Shown here: positions 6,574 through 14,765 of the stretch, in pieces
Position numbering within the stretch: the first letter of the stretch is position 1
How the letters are laid out: each line of letters starts with the position of its first letter
DNA from: CAXRBC01 sp041158045
Lineage (GTDB): Bacteria; Actinomycetota; Acidimicrobiia; Acidimicrobiales; Ilumatobacteraceae
Assembly: GCA_041158045.1 (NCBI GenBank)
Contig: JBEBCD010000009.1
Location: forward strand, 1-37,621
Direction: 5' to 3'
DNA length: 37,621 nucleotides
The notes under the pieces: generated by a model
Databases searched by the model: none
What the model saw: the letters and a program-made list of their open reading frames with translations, nothing else
What the model was told of the DNA's origin: nothing
Translations under genes and position numbers: made by a program

Positions 6574-7959
6574 ATGCACTTCCAGCAGTACTACCTCGCC
6601 TGCCTGTCGCACGCGTCCTACCTGATCGGCGACACGACGACGGGCCGCGCCGTCGTCGTCGACCCGCAGCGCGACGTGACGCGGTACCTCGAGGACGCCG
6701 CCGCGGCCGGCCTGACGATCGAGCGGGTCATCGAGACGCACTTCCACGCCGACTTCCTGTCGGGCCACCTCGAGCTGCGCCGCGCCACCGGGGCGGCGAT
6801 CTCGTACGGCACCGTCGGCTCAGCGCGCACCGAGTTCGCCACCGAGCCGCTCGAGGACGGCCGGCGCCTCGAGCTCGGCCGGGTCGTGCTCGAGATCCGT
6901 GACACGCCGGGCCACACGCCCGAGTCGATCTCGATCGTCGTGTGGGAGCGCGACGGGGACCCCGTGCCCTACGGCGTGCTGACGGGCGACACCCTCTTCA
7001 TCGGCGACGTGGGCCGGCCCGACCTGCTCTCGGCATTCGGCGAGAGCGCCGACGGCCTCGCGCGCAAGCTCTACCGCTCGCTCCACGAGCGCCTGCTCAC
7101 CCTCCCCGACGCCACCCGCGTCTTCCCCGCCCACGGCGCCGGCTCGGCGTGCGGCAAGCACCTGTCGACCGAGACGGTCTCGACGATCGGCGAGCAGCGG
7201 CGCACCAACTACGCGCTGGCGCCGATGTCCGAGGACGAGTTCGTCCGCGTGGTCACCGAGGGCCAGGCCGCCGCGCCGCTGTACTTCTCCTTCGCCGCGA
7301 CGCGCAACCGGGAGGCCCGCGAGGCATTCGACGAGGCGGGCAGCGTGCCGACCCTCGCGCTCGAGTCGGTGCTCGCCGCGCGCGACGCCGGCGCCGTGCT
7401 GCTCGACGTGCGGGAGCCCGCCGACTTCGCCCTCGCGCACCTGCGCGGCTCGGTCAACGTCGGGCTGAGCGGGCGCTTCGCCGAGTACGCGGGCGAGGTC
7501 ATCCGCTCCGAGCAGCGCATCGTGCTGGTCGGCGCCGCCCCCGCCGTGGCCGAGGCCCGCACGCGCCTGGCGCGCATCGGCTTCGACCGCGTGGACGGTG
7601 CGCTCGTCGATCCCGAGGCGGCGTTCGTCGCGCGGCCCGACGAGGTCGCCGTGGCGTCGCGCCTCACCGCGGCGCAGGTCGCCGAGCGGATGGCGACCGT
7701 GCCGGACCTGCAGGTCGTCGACGTGCGCGGACCCGGCGAGACGGCCAACGGCACGATCGAGGGCGCGCGCCTCGTGCAGCTGCCCACCCTGCTCGCCCGC
7801 GCCGGGGAGCTCGACCCCGCGCGGCCGACGCTCGTGTACTGCGCCGGCGGCTACCGCTCCTCGATCGCCGCGAGCACGCTGCGTCGCCTCGGCTTCGCCG
7901 ACGTGTCGGACCTCGTGGGCGGATACGGCGCCTGGGCCGAGCGCGGGGTGCGCGCGTGA
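6574..7959 (+). CDS. Persulfide dioxygenase-rhodanese fusion (metallo-beta-lactamase fold, two rhodanese domains)
   Basis: A 461-residue fusion. Residues about 1-235 form an ETHE1-like metallo-beta-lactamase domain with ETHFHADFLSGH (His56, His58, Asp60, His65), DTPGHTPESIS and LTGDTLFIGDVGRPDL. That domain oxidises glutathione or other persulfides to sulfite with O2 and Fe(II). The first rhodanese-like domain (about 265-350) has no cysteine in its active loop (VLVGAAPAVAEA). The second (about 365-461) has YCAGGYRSS with Cys423 and should move sulfane sulfur. The layout resembles CstB-type proteins. ATG 6574 is chosen because MHFQQYYLACLSHASYLIG is the usual family N terminus; there is no Shine-Dalgarno. 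It overlaps the next gene by 4 nt (GTGA). Confidence 0.88.
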   Translation: MHFQQYYLACLSHASYLIGDTTTGRAVVVDPQRDVTRYLEDAAAAGLTIERVIETHFHADFLSGHLELRRATGAAISYGTVGSARTEFATEPLEDGRRLELGRVVLEIRDTPGHTPESISIVVWERDGDPVPYGVLTGDTLFIGDVGRPDLLSAFGESADGLARKLYRSLHERLLTLPDATRVFPAHGAGSACGKHLSTETVSTIGEQRRTNYALAPMSEDEFVRVVTEGQAAAPLYFSFAATRNREAREAFDEAGSVPTLALESVLAARDAGAVLLDVREPADFALAHLRGSVNVGLSGRFAEYAGEVIRSEQRIVLVGAAPAVAEARTRLARIGFDRVDGALVDPEAAFVARPDEVAVASRLTAAQVAERMATVPDLQVVDVRGPGETANGTIEGARLVQLPTLLARAGELDPARPTLVYCAGGYRSSIAASTLRRLGFADVSDLVGGYGAWAERGVRA

Positions 7960-9482
7960 CGCGCTACGCGTTCCTCATCGACCAGGACACCTGCATCGGC
8001 TGCCACGCCTGCACGATCGCGTGCAAGTCGGAGCACGACGTGCCCCTCGGCGTCAACCGCACGTGGGTCAAGTACATCGAGAAGGGCGAGTTCCCCGACA
8101 CGCGACGCTTCTTCTCGGTCAACCGTTGCAACCACTGCGCGGACGCGCCCTGCGTGACGATCTGCCCGACCTCCGCGCTCTTCTCGCGCAAGGACGGGAT
8201 CGTCGACTTCGACGACTCGCGCTGCATCGGCTGCAAGTCGTGCATGAACGCCTGCCCGTACGACGCGCTGTACATCAACCCCGAGACCCAGACGGCGCAC
8301 AAGTGCAACTTCTGCACCCACCGCGTCGAGACCGGCCTCGAGCCGAGCTGCGTGGTCGTCTGCCCGACGCAGTCGATCATCGCGGGGGACCTGCACGACC
8401 CGACGTCGAGGATCTCGCGCACGCTCGCCCGCCACGACACCAAGGTCCGGGCCCCCGAACAGGGCACGAAGCCCCACGTCTTCTACAAGGGCGCCGACGA
8501 GGCCGCGCTCGACCCGCTGCGCACCCGCATCGCCGACGACGGGATGATCTGGGCCGACACCACGCCCGACCACCCGACGCTGCCGGTGTCGGGCGGCGAC
8601 GAGGACCGCAACGTCGTGGCGCGCACGGCGTACACCACGGCGCACGCGATGGCATGGACGGGCCGCGTCTCGGCCTACCTCGTGACCAAGGCGATCTCGG
8701 GCGGCGCGCTCATGGTGGCGGGCCTCGCGGCGCTCGCCGGCCACGCCGACGAGCGGGGGCTGGTCGGCGTCGCCGCGCCGGTCGTCGCGCTCGCGATGGC
8801 GGCGCTCACGGGCGTGCTGCTCATCGCGGACCTCAAGCAGCCGGCGCGATTCCTCTACATCTTCACCAAGCCGCAGTGGGGCTCGTGGCTGGTGCGCGGC
8901 TCGTTCGTGCTCCTCGCATTCGGCGCGGTGGGCACCGCGTGGTTCCTCGCCGGGGTGGCCGACGCGCCGGGCGCCATCCGCGCGCTCGCCGTGCCCGGCA
9001 TCGTGCTCGGCGCGGGGACGGCGGGCTACACGGCGTGGCTCTTCGCCCAGTGCGAGGGCCGCGACCTCTGGCAGACGCCGCTCATGCTCCCCGTGCTCGT
9101 CGCACAGGCGGTGACGGCGGGCGCCGCCGGCCTGGCGCTCCCCGCGGCGGTGCTCGGCGCGCCGGACGGCCTGCACGGGATCGTCGCCTGGTGCCTCGCG
9201 GGCGGGGCGATCGCCCAGGCCGTGCTCGTCGCGATCGAGCTCGGCTCGCACGGCACGACGCACGTCGCGCTCGCCGTCGCGGCGCTCACGCGCGGCGCCT
9301 ACCGCGGACGCTTCCGCGTCGGGGTGGCCGTCGGGATGGTGGCGCCCGCGGTGCTCGGCGTCCTCGCGGCGACCGGCGGGTCGCCGTGGCTCACGGTCGT
9401 CGGCGGCGCGCTCGCCATCGTCGGCCTCGCCGCCTACGAGGACGGCTTCGTCCGCGCCGGCCAGTCGGTCCCCCTCTCCTGA
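7956..9482 (+). CDS. Fused four-cluster ferredoxin and NrfD/DmsC-like membrane anchor of a molybdoenzyme (SoeB-SoeC type)
   Basis: A 508-residue protein. Residues about 1-175 hold four cysteine groups for [4Fe-4S] clusters: CIGCHACTIAC, CNHCADAPCVTICP, CIGCKSCMNACP, and CNFC with a later CVVVCP. After a linker, residues about 225-500 contain about eight transmembrane helices, with DLKQPARFLYIFTKPQWGSW typical of NrfD-like quinol-interacting subunits. In most complexes these are two proteins; here they are one chain. GTG 7956 overlaps the dioxygenase TGA. It should pass electrons between the molybdenum subunit encoded next and membrane quinone. There is no Tat signal. A polysulfide/thiosulfate reductase role is the alternative; the context favours sulfite oxidation. 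Confidence 0.82.
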   Translation: MTRYAFLIDQDTCIGCHACTIACKSEHDVPLGVNRTWVKYIEKGEFPDTRRFFSVNRCNHCADAPCVTICPTSALFSRKDGIVDFDDSRCIGCKSCMNACPYDALYINPETQTAHKCNFCTHRVETGLEPSCVVVCPTQSIIAGDLHDPTSRISRTLARHDTKVRAPEQGTKPHVFYKGADEAALDPLRTRIADDGMIWADTTPDHPTLPVSGGDEDRNVVARTAYTTAHAMAWTGRVSAYLVTKAISGGALMVAGLAALAGHADERGLVGVAAPVVALAMAALTGVLLIADLKQPARFLYIFTKPQWGSWLVRGSFVLLAFGAVGTAWFLAGVADAPGAIRALAVPGIVLGAGTAGYTAWLFAQCEGRDLWQTPLMLPVLVAQAVTAGAAGLALPAAVLGAPDGLHGIVAWCLAGGAIAQAVLVAIELGSHGTTHVALAVAALTRGAYRGRFRVGVAVGMVAPAVLGVLAATGGSPWLTVVGGALAIVGLAAYEDGFVRAGQSVPLS

Positions 9483-9492
9483 AAGGCACGAC

Positions 9493-12357
9493 GTGACGCT
9501 GACCAACTATCCGCCGCACGACCGCTGGTCCGACTGGGAGGAGCTCGACGCCAAGGAGTGGGCACACGGCCGGCGCACGCCCAAGTGCTACAGCCTCATC
9601 CCGACCACGTGCTTCAACTGCGAGGCGTGCTGCGGCCTCCTCGCGTACGTCGACAAGGAGACGGGCGAGATCGCGAAGTTCGAGGGCAACCCCGACCACC
9701 CCGCGAGCCGCGGACGCAACTGCGCCAAGGGCCCCGCGACGATCAACCAGGTCCACGACCCCGACCGCATCCTCCATCCGCTGAAGCGCGTGGGTCGCCG
9801 CGGCGAGGGACGCTGGGAGCGCATCGAGTGGGCGCAGGCGCTGGAGGAGATCGGCTCGCGCATCGGCCGCGCATTCCGCGAGGGCCGCCACCGCGAGGTG
9901 ATGTACCACGTCGGCCGGCCGGGCGACGACAGCTACATGGAGCGCGTCCTGCACGCGTGGGGGATCGACGGCCACAACAGCCACACCAACATCTGCAGCT
10001 CGGGCGCGCGCGTCGGGTACGCGGCCTGGATGGGCTTCGACCGCCCGTCCGGCGACCACGCCAACGCGCGGGTGATCTTCCTCATCTCGTCGCACCTCGA
10101 GGCGGGCCACTACTTCAACCCGCACGCCCAGCGCATCATCGAGGGCAAGCAGCGCGGCGCGAAGATCATCTGCGTCGACCCGCGCCTCTCCAACACGGCG
10201 TCGATGGCCGACCACTGGCTCGCGATCTGGCCCGGCACCGAGGCGTTCCTCTGCCTCGCCATCGCGCGCCTGCTCATCGAGCAGGGCACGTGGGACCGGG
10301 AGTTCGTCCGGCGGTGGGTCAACTGGGACGTCTACCTGCGCGAGACGCGCCCCGACCTCGCCCCGACGTTCGACAACCTCGGGCCCGCCCTGCTCGACGC
10401 CTACGCCGACTACACGCCGGCCCGCGCCGCGCACGTCTGCGGCATCGAGGAGCGCACGATCCGCGAGGTCGCCGCCGAGATCGGGCGCGCGGTGCCGGGT
10501 CGCCTCTCGTCGCACAACTGGCGGGCCTCCGCCGCCGGCAACGAGGGCGGCTGGCAGACGGCGCGCTGCCTCTTCTTCCTCAACGTGCTCACCGGGTCGG
10601 TGGGCACGGAGGGCGGCACGAGCCCCAACGGGTGGAACAAGTTCATCCCCGTCCCGCCGAAGAATCCGCACCCGCACGGTCGCTGGAACGACGTGACGTG
10701 GCCGATCGAGTACCCGCTCACGCACCACGAACTGTCGTTCCTCCTGCCGCACTTCCTCAAGGACGGCCGCGGTCGTCTCGACACGTACTTCACGCGCGTC
10801 TACAACCCGATCTGGACCAACCCCGATGGCTTCAGCTGGCTCGAGGTGCTCTCGGACGAGGACATGGTGGGCTGCCACGTCGCGCTCACGCCGATCTGGA
10901 GCGAGACCGCGTGGTTCGCCGACTACGTGCTGCCGATGGGCGTCGCGTCCGAGCGCCACGACGTCGCCTCGTACGAGACGCACCTCGGGCGGTGGATCGG
11001 CTTCCGCCAGCCCGTGGGCAAGGCGTGGGCCGAGCAGCAGGGCCGCGAGGTCCGCCGCACCTACGAGGTGAACCCGGGCGAGGTCTGGGAGGAACACGAG
11101 TTCTGGATCGACCTGTCGTGGCGCATCGACCCCGACGGCTCGCTCGGCATCCGGCAGCACTTCGAGTCGATCGCGCGCCCCGGCACGCCGCTCTCGATCG
11201 ACGAGTACTACTCGCACCTCTTCGAGCACTCGATCCCGGGCCTGCCCGAGGCGGCGAAGGCCGAGGGGCTCACCCCGCTCCAGTACATGCGCCGCCACGG
11301 CGCGTTCGCGATCCCGGGCAACCAGGAGCGCGTCCACGAGCGGTCCGTCACGTCGGAGGAGCTGTCGAAGGCCGGCGCGGTGCGCGACGGCGAGGGCGTC
11401 TGGCGCGTGCCCGGCACCGCCGGGATGCACGGCTCGATCGACGAGGTGCACGGCCACATGCCGTTCATCGGTGACGGCTCGGTCGGCGTCGAGATCGACG
11501 GCGAGGTGCGCTTCGGTTTCCCGACGCCGTCGCGCAAGCTCGAGCTCTTCTCACCGACGATGCGCGACTGGGGCTGGCCCGAGTACGCCACGCCGACGTG
11601 GATCCCGTCCCACGTGCACTGGGAGGACCTCGACATGGAGGGCGGCGAGCGCATCCTCATCCCGACCTTCCGCCTGCCGACGCTCATCCACACGCGCTCC
11701 GCGCAGGCCAAGTGGCTCGCCGAGCTGAGCCACGCGCACCCGCTGTGGGTCCATCCGTCCGACGCCGAGCGCCTCGGCATCGCGCCCGACGGCCTCGTGC
11801 GCGTCACCACGCGCACCGGCTACTTCGTGATCCGCGCGTGGCGCACCGAGGGCATCCGCCCCGGCATCGTCGCCGCGTCGCACCACATGGGCCGCTGGCG
11901 CCTCGACGAGCGCACCGGCACGCCCGGCTGGACCGCGGGCGTCGTCGAGGTCTCGGGCCCCGACGGCGGATACGGCACGGGTGGGCGCTCGGGCGACGGG
12001 CGCTGGCACCTGTCGCAGCACCACGGCATCCAGCCCTTCGACTCCGACGACCCCGACAGCCGCCGCGTGTGGTGGTCGGACGCCGGCGTGCACCAGAACC
12101 TCACGTTCCCCGTGCAGCCCGACCCCGTGTCGGGCATGCACTGCTGGCTGCAGCGCGTCACGGTCTCGGCCGCGGGCCCCGACGACGCCTACGGCGACAT
12201 CGCGGTCGACACCGGCAAGTCGATGGAGATCTTCCGCGAGTGGCTGGCCAAGACGCGTCCCGGTCCCGGACCCGGCGGCCTGCGCCGGCCGCTGCACCTC
12301 GCGCGGCCGGTCAAGCCGACCGCGTCGGCCTACGTGGCGGGCTCGAGCACGCGGTAG
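9493..12357 (+). CDS. Molybdopterin oxidoreductase catalytic subunit, probable cytoplasmic sulfite dehydrogenase (SoeA-like)
   Basis: A 954-residue DMSO-reductase-superfamily enzyme. Cys40, Cys43, Cys47 and Cys77 (CFNCEACC, then GRNCAKGP) bind a [4Fe-4S] cluster. HTNICSSGARVGY places Cys168 where the molybdenum ligand is expected. The C-terminal part (about 710-830) has the molybdopterin-dinucleotide-binding beta-barrel features LSHAHPLWVHPSDAERLG and GIVAASHHMGRW. No twin-arginine signal precedes the cluster, so it should stay in the cytoplasm as SoeA does, unlike PsrA/PhsA. GTG 9493 follows GAAAGG and lies 10 nt after the anchor gene. With the preceding sulfite-forming dioxygenase the best call is sulfite to sulfate oxidation. 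Polysulfide or thiosulfate reduction is possible. The last 28 nt overlap fbiC convergently. Confidence 0.78.
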   Translation: MTLTNYPPHDRWSDWEELDAKEWAHGRRTPKCYSLIPTTCFNCEACCGLLAYVDKETGEIAKFEGNPDHPASRGRNCAKGPATINQVHDPDRILHPLKRVGRRGEGRWERIEWAQALEEIGSRIGRAFREGRHREVMYHVGRPGDDSYMERVLHAWGIDGHNSHTNICSSGARVGYAAWMGFDRPSGDHANARVIFLISSHLEAGHYFNPHAQRIIEGKQRGAKIICVDPRLSNTASMADHWLAIWPGTEAFLCLAIARLLIEQGTWDREFVRRWVNWDVYLRETRPDLAPTFDNLGPALLDAYADYTPARAAHVCGIEERTIREVAAEIGRAVPGRLSSHNWRASAAGNEGGWQTARCLFFLNVLTGSVGTEGGTSPNGWNKFIPVPPKNPHPHGRWNDVTWPIEYPLTHHELSFLLPHFLKDGRGRLDTYFTRVYNPIWTNPDGFSWLEVLSDEDMVGCHVALTPIWSETAWFADYVLPMGVASERHDVASYETHLGRWIGFRQPVGKAWAEQQGREVRRTYEVNPGEVWEEHEFWIDLSWRIDPDGSLGIRQHFESIARPGTPLSIDEYYSHLFEHSIPGLPEAAKAEGLTPLQYMRRHGAFAIPGNQERVHERSVTSEELSKAGAVRDGEGVWRVPGTAGMHGSIDEVHGHMPFIGDGSVGVEIDGEVRFGFPTPSRKLELFSPTMRDWGWPEYATPTWIPSHVHWEDLDMEGGERILIPTFRLPTLIHTRSAQAKWLAELSHAHPLWVHPSDAERLGIAPDGLVRVTTRTGYFVIRAWRTEGIRPGIVAASHHMGRWRLDERTGTPGWTAGVVEVSGPDGGYGTGGRSGDGRWHLSQHHGIQPFDSDDPDSRRVWWSDAGVHQNLTFPVQPDPVSGMHCWLQRVTVSAAGPDDAYGDIAVDTGKSMEIFREWLAKTRPGPGPGGLRRPLHLARPVKPTASAYVAGSSTR

Positions 12358-14612
12358 AGCGTCGAGCGCCGGCGCAGCCCGCGCCCGAGCGGCTCCACGA
12401 GGGCGCGGAACGCGGCCTCGTCCATCGACTGGCCGTGCGACGCGCCGGCGGCGCGCGAGATGTTTTCGTCCATCAGGGTGCCGCCGACGTCGTCGCAGCC
12501 CGCGCGGAGCAGCTGCGCCACGCCGCCGAGCCCGACCTTCACCCAGCTCGCCTGCACGTGGTCGATGCAGCCCGCGTACGCGAGGCGGGCGACGGCGTGC
12601 ACGAGGAGGGTCTCGCGGAAGGTGGGGCCGCGCCGCGACCGGCGCTGGAGCCAGATCGGCGACGCCATGTGCACGAAGGGGAGACCGACGAACTCGGTGA
12701 AGCCGCCCGTCTCGCGCGCGAGCGCCCGCGTGCGCACGATGTGGCGCGCCCACGACCGCGGGGACTCCACGCTGCCGAACATCATCGTGACGTTGGACGC
12801 GAGACCGACCGAGTGCGCGACGCGGTGGCACTCGAGCCACTCCTCGGTCGTGATCTTGTCGGGACAGATGACGGCGCGCACGTCGTCGTCGAGGATCTCC
12901 GCGGCGGTGCCCGGGAGCGACGCGAGGCCCGCGTCGCGCAGGCGGACGAGGTACGACGCGAGCGACTCGCCGAGCCGGCGCGCCCCCTCGGTGACCTCGA
13001 GCGCGGTGAAGCCGTGGACGTGGATGCCGGGGGCCGCGCGCTTGACCGCGCGCGTCACCTCCACGTAGTAGTCGCCGTCGAAGTCGGGGTGGATGCCGCC
13101 CTGGAGCGTCACCTCGGTCGCGCCCAGGTCCCACGCCTCGCGTGCCCGCTCGGCGACGTCGTCGAGCGTGAGCAGGTACGGGGTGCCGCGCAGGTTGAGG
13201 CTGAGGGGGCCCTTGGAGAAGCCGCAGAAGCGGCACTTGAAGGTGCAGACGTTGGTGTAGTTGATGTTGCGGTTGTGCACCCAGGTGACGTCGTCGCCCA
13301 CGGTCGCGCGGCGCGCCTCGTCGGCGGCCGCCGCGACGGCGCGCACCTCCGGCCCGCGGGCGGCGAAGAGCGCGACCATCTCGTCCTCGCCGAGCTCCTG
13401 GCCGAGCGCGGCCCCGCGCAGCACCTCGGCGACGCGACCGCCGGGCGCGGCGGACGGGCGGGGCGGGCCGAGCAGCACCGGTGCGGGCACCGCGGCCCCC
13501 GAGTACCACGTACCGTCGGGGCCCGGCGCGTCGTCGCGCGCGAGCCCCTCGGCGTCGGCGCGATCCATGACGGGGAACCGCACGGCCTCGTCCAGCCACT
13601 CGTTCGCCCGCGCCACGTAGCCCGGGTACACGGTGAGCCGCGGGGCGAGGGCGCGGCCGGCGCGCTCGGTGACCTCGCGCAGCGCGTCGATGGCGGGCCA
13701 CGGGCGTTCGGGGTTGACGTGGTCGGCGGTCACCGGCGACACGCCGCCCCAGTCGTCGATGCCCGCGTCGAGCAGCGCGCCGAAGTCGTCGCTGAGGTTG
13801 GGCGGCGCCTGGAGGTGCACGTCGGGCGGCAGCACGAGGCGCGCCACGGCGATCGACCACAGGTACTCGTCGGCGGGGCACGGCGCGGCGCGGTGCATCG
13901 CGGTGCCGGGCTTGGGCAGGAAGTTTTGGACGATGACCTCCTGGACGTGGCCGTGGCGCGCGTGGGACGCCGCGATCGCCTCGAGTGCCGCGACGCGGTC
14001 CGCGCGGTCCTCGCCGATGCCGACGAGGATCCCGGTGGTGAAGGGGATGCGCAGCTCGCCCGCGGCCTCGAGCGTCGCGAGGCGTCGCGCCGGCTCCTTG
14101 TCGGGTGCGCCGCGGTGGCACTCGAGGTCGGCGCGCAGCGACTCGACCATCATCCCCTGGCTCGGCGCGACGGGCCGCAGCGAGGCGAGCTCGTCGGCGT
14201 GGAGCGCCCCGGCGTTGGCGTGGGGGAGGAGGCCCGTCTCGCGCAGCACGAGCGCCGCCATCTCGCGCAGGTAGTGCACCGTCGAGTCGTAGCCCCGGGC
14301 GGCGAGCCAGTCGCGCGCGACCTCGTGGCGCAGCTCCGGCCGCTCGCCGAGGGTGAAGAGCGCCTCGTGGCAGCCCACCGCCGCGCCGCGCCGGGCGATC
14401 TCGAGCACGCGCTCCGGCGAGAGGTACGGCGCGTCGAGGCGTGCCGGGGGCCGGGCGAAGGTGCAGTAGCCGCACGCGTCGCGGCACAGCATCGTGAGGG
14501 GGATGAAGACCTTCGGGGAGTAGGTCACCCGGGTCCCGTGCGCGGCGTCGCGGACGGCGCGCGCCTCGCGCATCAGCGCGTCGAGCGGGGCGGTGAGCAG
14601 GTGCTGGCGCAC
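12330..14612 (-). CDS. fbiC: FO synthase FbiC (fused CofG-CofH), coenzyme F420 biosynthesis
   Basis: A 760-residue protein with two radical-SAM halves. The CofG half has CRDACGYCTF (Cys43, Cys47, Cys50). The CofH half has CTFKCRFCGF (Cys about 456, 460, 463) after HNRNINYTN. FbiC joins tyrosine and 5-amino-6-ribitylaminouracil to make FO, the deazaflavin core of F420, in the cytoplasm using two SAM-derived radicals. Single-chain FbiC is typical of actinobacteria; cyanobacteria and archaea have separate CofG and CofH. The start is GTG 14612 with GGAGG 7 nt upstream. It is downstream of riboflavin synthase and the chorismate mutase-like fusion on the same strand, across a gap of about 150 nt. 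The C-terminal end overlaps the molybdoenzyme gene by 28 nt. Confidence 0.95.
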   Translation of the reverse strand: MRQHLLTAPLDALMREARAVRDAAHGTRVTYSPKVFIPLTMLCRDACGYCTFARPPARLDAPYLSPERVLEIARRGAAVGCHEALFTLGERPELRHEVARDWLAARGYDSTVHYLREMAALVLRETGLLPHANAGALHADELASLRPVAPSQGMMVESLRADLECHRGAPDKEPARRLATLEAAGELRIPFTTGILVGIGEDRADRVAALEAIAASHARHGHVQEVIVQNFLPKPGTAMHRAAPCPADEYLWSIAVARLVLPPDVHLQAPPNLSDDFGALLDAGIDDWGGVSPVTADHVNPERPWPAIDALREVTERAGRALAPRLTVYPGYVARANEWLDEAVRFPVMDRADAEGLARDDAPGPDGTWYSGAAVPAPVLLGPPRPSAAPGGRVAEVLRGAALGQELGEDEMVALFAARGPEVRAVAAAADEARRATVGDDVTWVHNRNINYTNVCTFKCRFCGFSKGPLSLNLRGTPYLLTLDDVAERAREAWDLGATEVTLQGGIHPDFDGDYYVEVTRAVKRAAPGIHVHGFTALEVTEGARRLGESLASYLVRLRDAGLASLPGTAAEILDDDVRAVICPDKITTEEWLECHRVAHSVGLASNVTMMFGSVESPRSWARHIVRTRALARETGGFTEFVGLPFVHMASPIWLQRRSRRGPTFRETLLVHAVARLAYAGCIDHVQASWVKVGLGGVAQLLRAGCDDVGGTLMDENISRAAGASHGQSMDEAAFRALVEPLGRGLRRRSTLYRVLEPAT

Positions 14613-14765
14613 GGTGTGCCTCCGCGTCGCCGCGGGGACCGCGCCGACGCCGTGGGTCGGACCCGCCGAGGCGGGCCCGCGATGGTGGTGGATGTGTGCC
14701 AGTGCCCGACCGGAGCGCCCCGCGATGTGAGAGGTGCGGCGCGCGCCGTGCGCGTCGAGCGACCC
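14613..14765 (-). other. Gap between the chorismate mutase-like gene and fbiC, with one hairpin
   Basis: This 153-nt stretch holds the fbiC ribosome binding site and a GC-rich hairpin at 14659-14678. On the minus strand the stem is GGGCCCGC/GCGGGTCC with one G-U pair and a 4-nt loop. No T-run follows. It could be a weak terminator or an attenuating structure; I see no gene in the gap. Confidence 0.4.

Noticed and set aside
9493..9600. Tat signal on the large molybdoenzyme subunit
   Set aside because: The N terminus (MTLTNYPPHDRW onward) is polar with no hydrophobic stretch, and the RR at residues 27-28 is not followed by one.
14675..14702. Clustered His codons (CAC ATC CAC CAC CAT on the minus strand) next to a hairpin, resembling a his-type attenuator before fbiC
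   Set aside because: No ATG, GTG or TTG start exists upstream in that stretch on the minus strand, and the hairpin lacks a T-tract, so no leader peptide can be supported.
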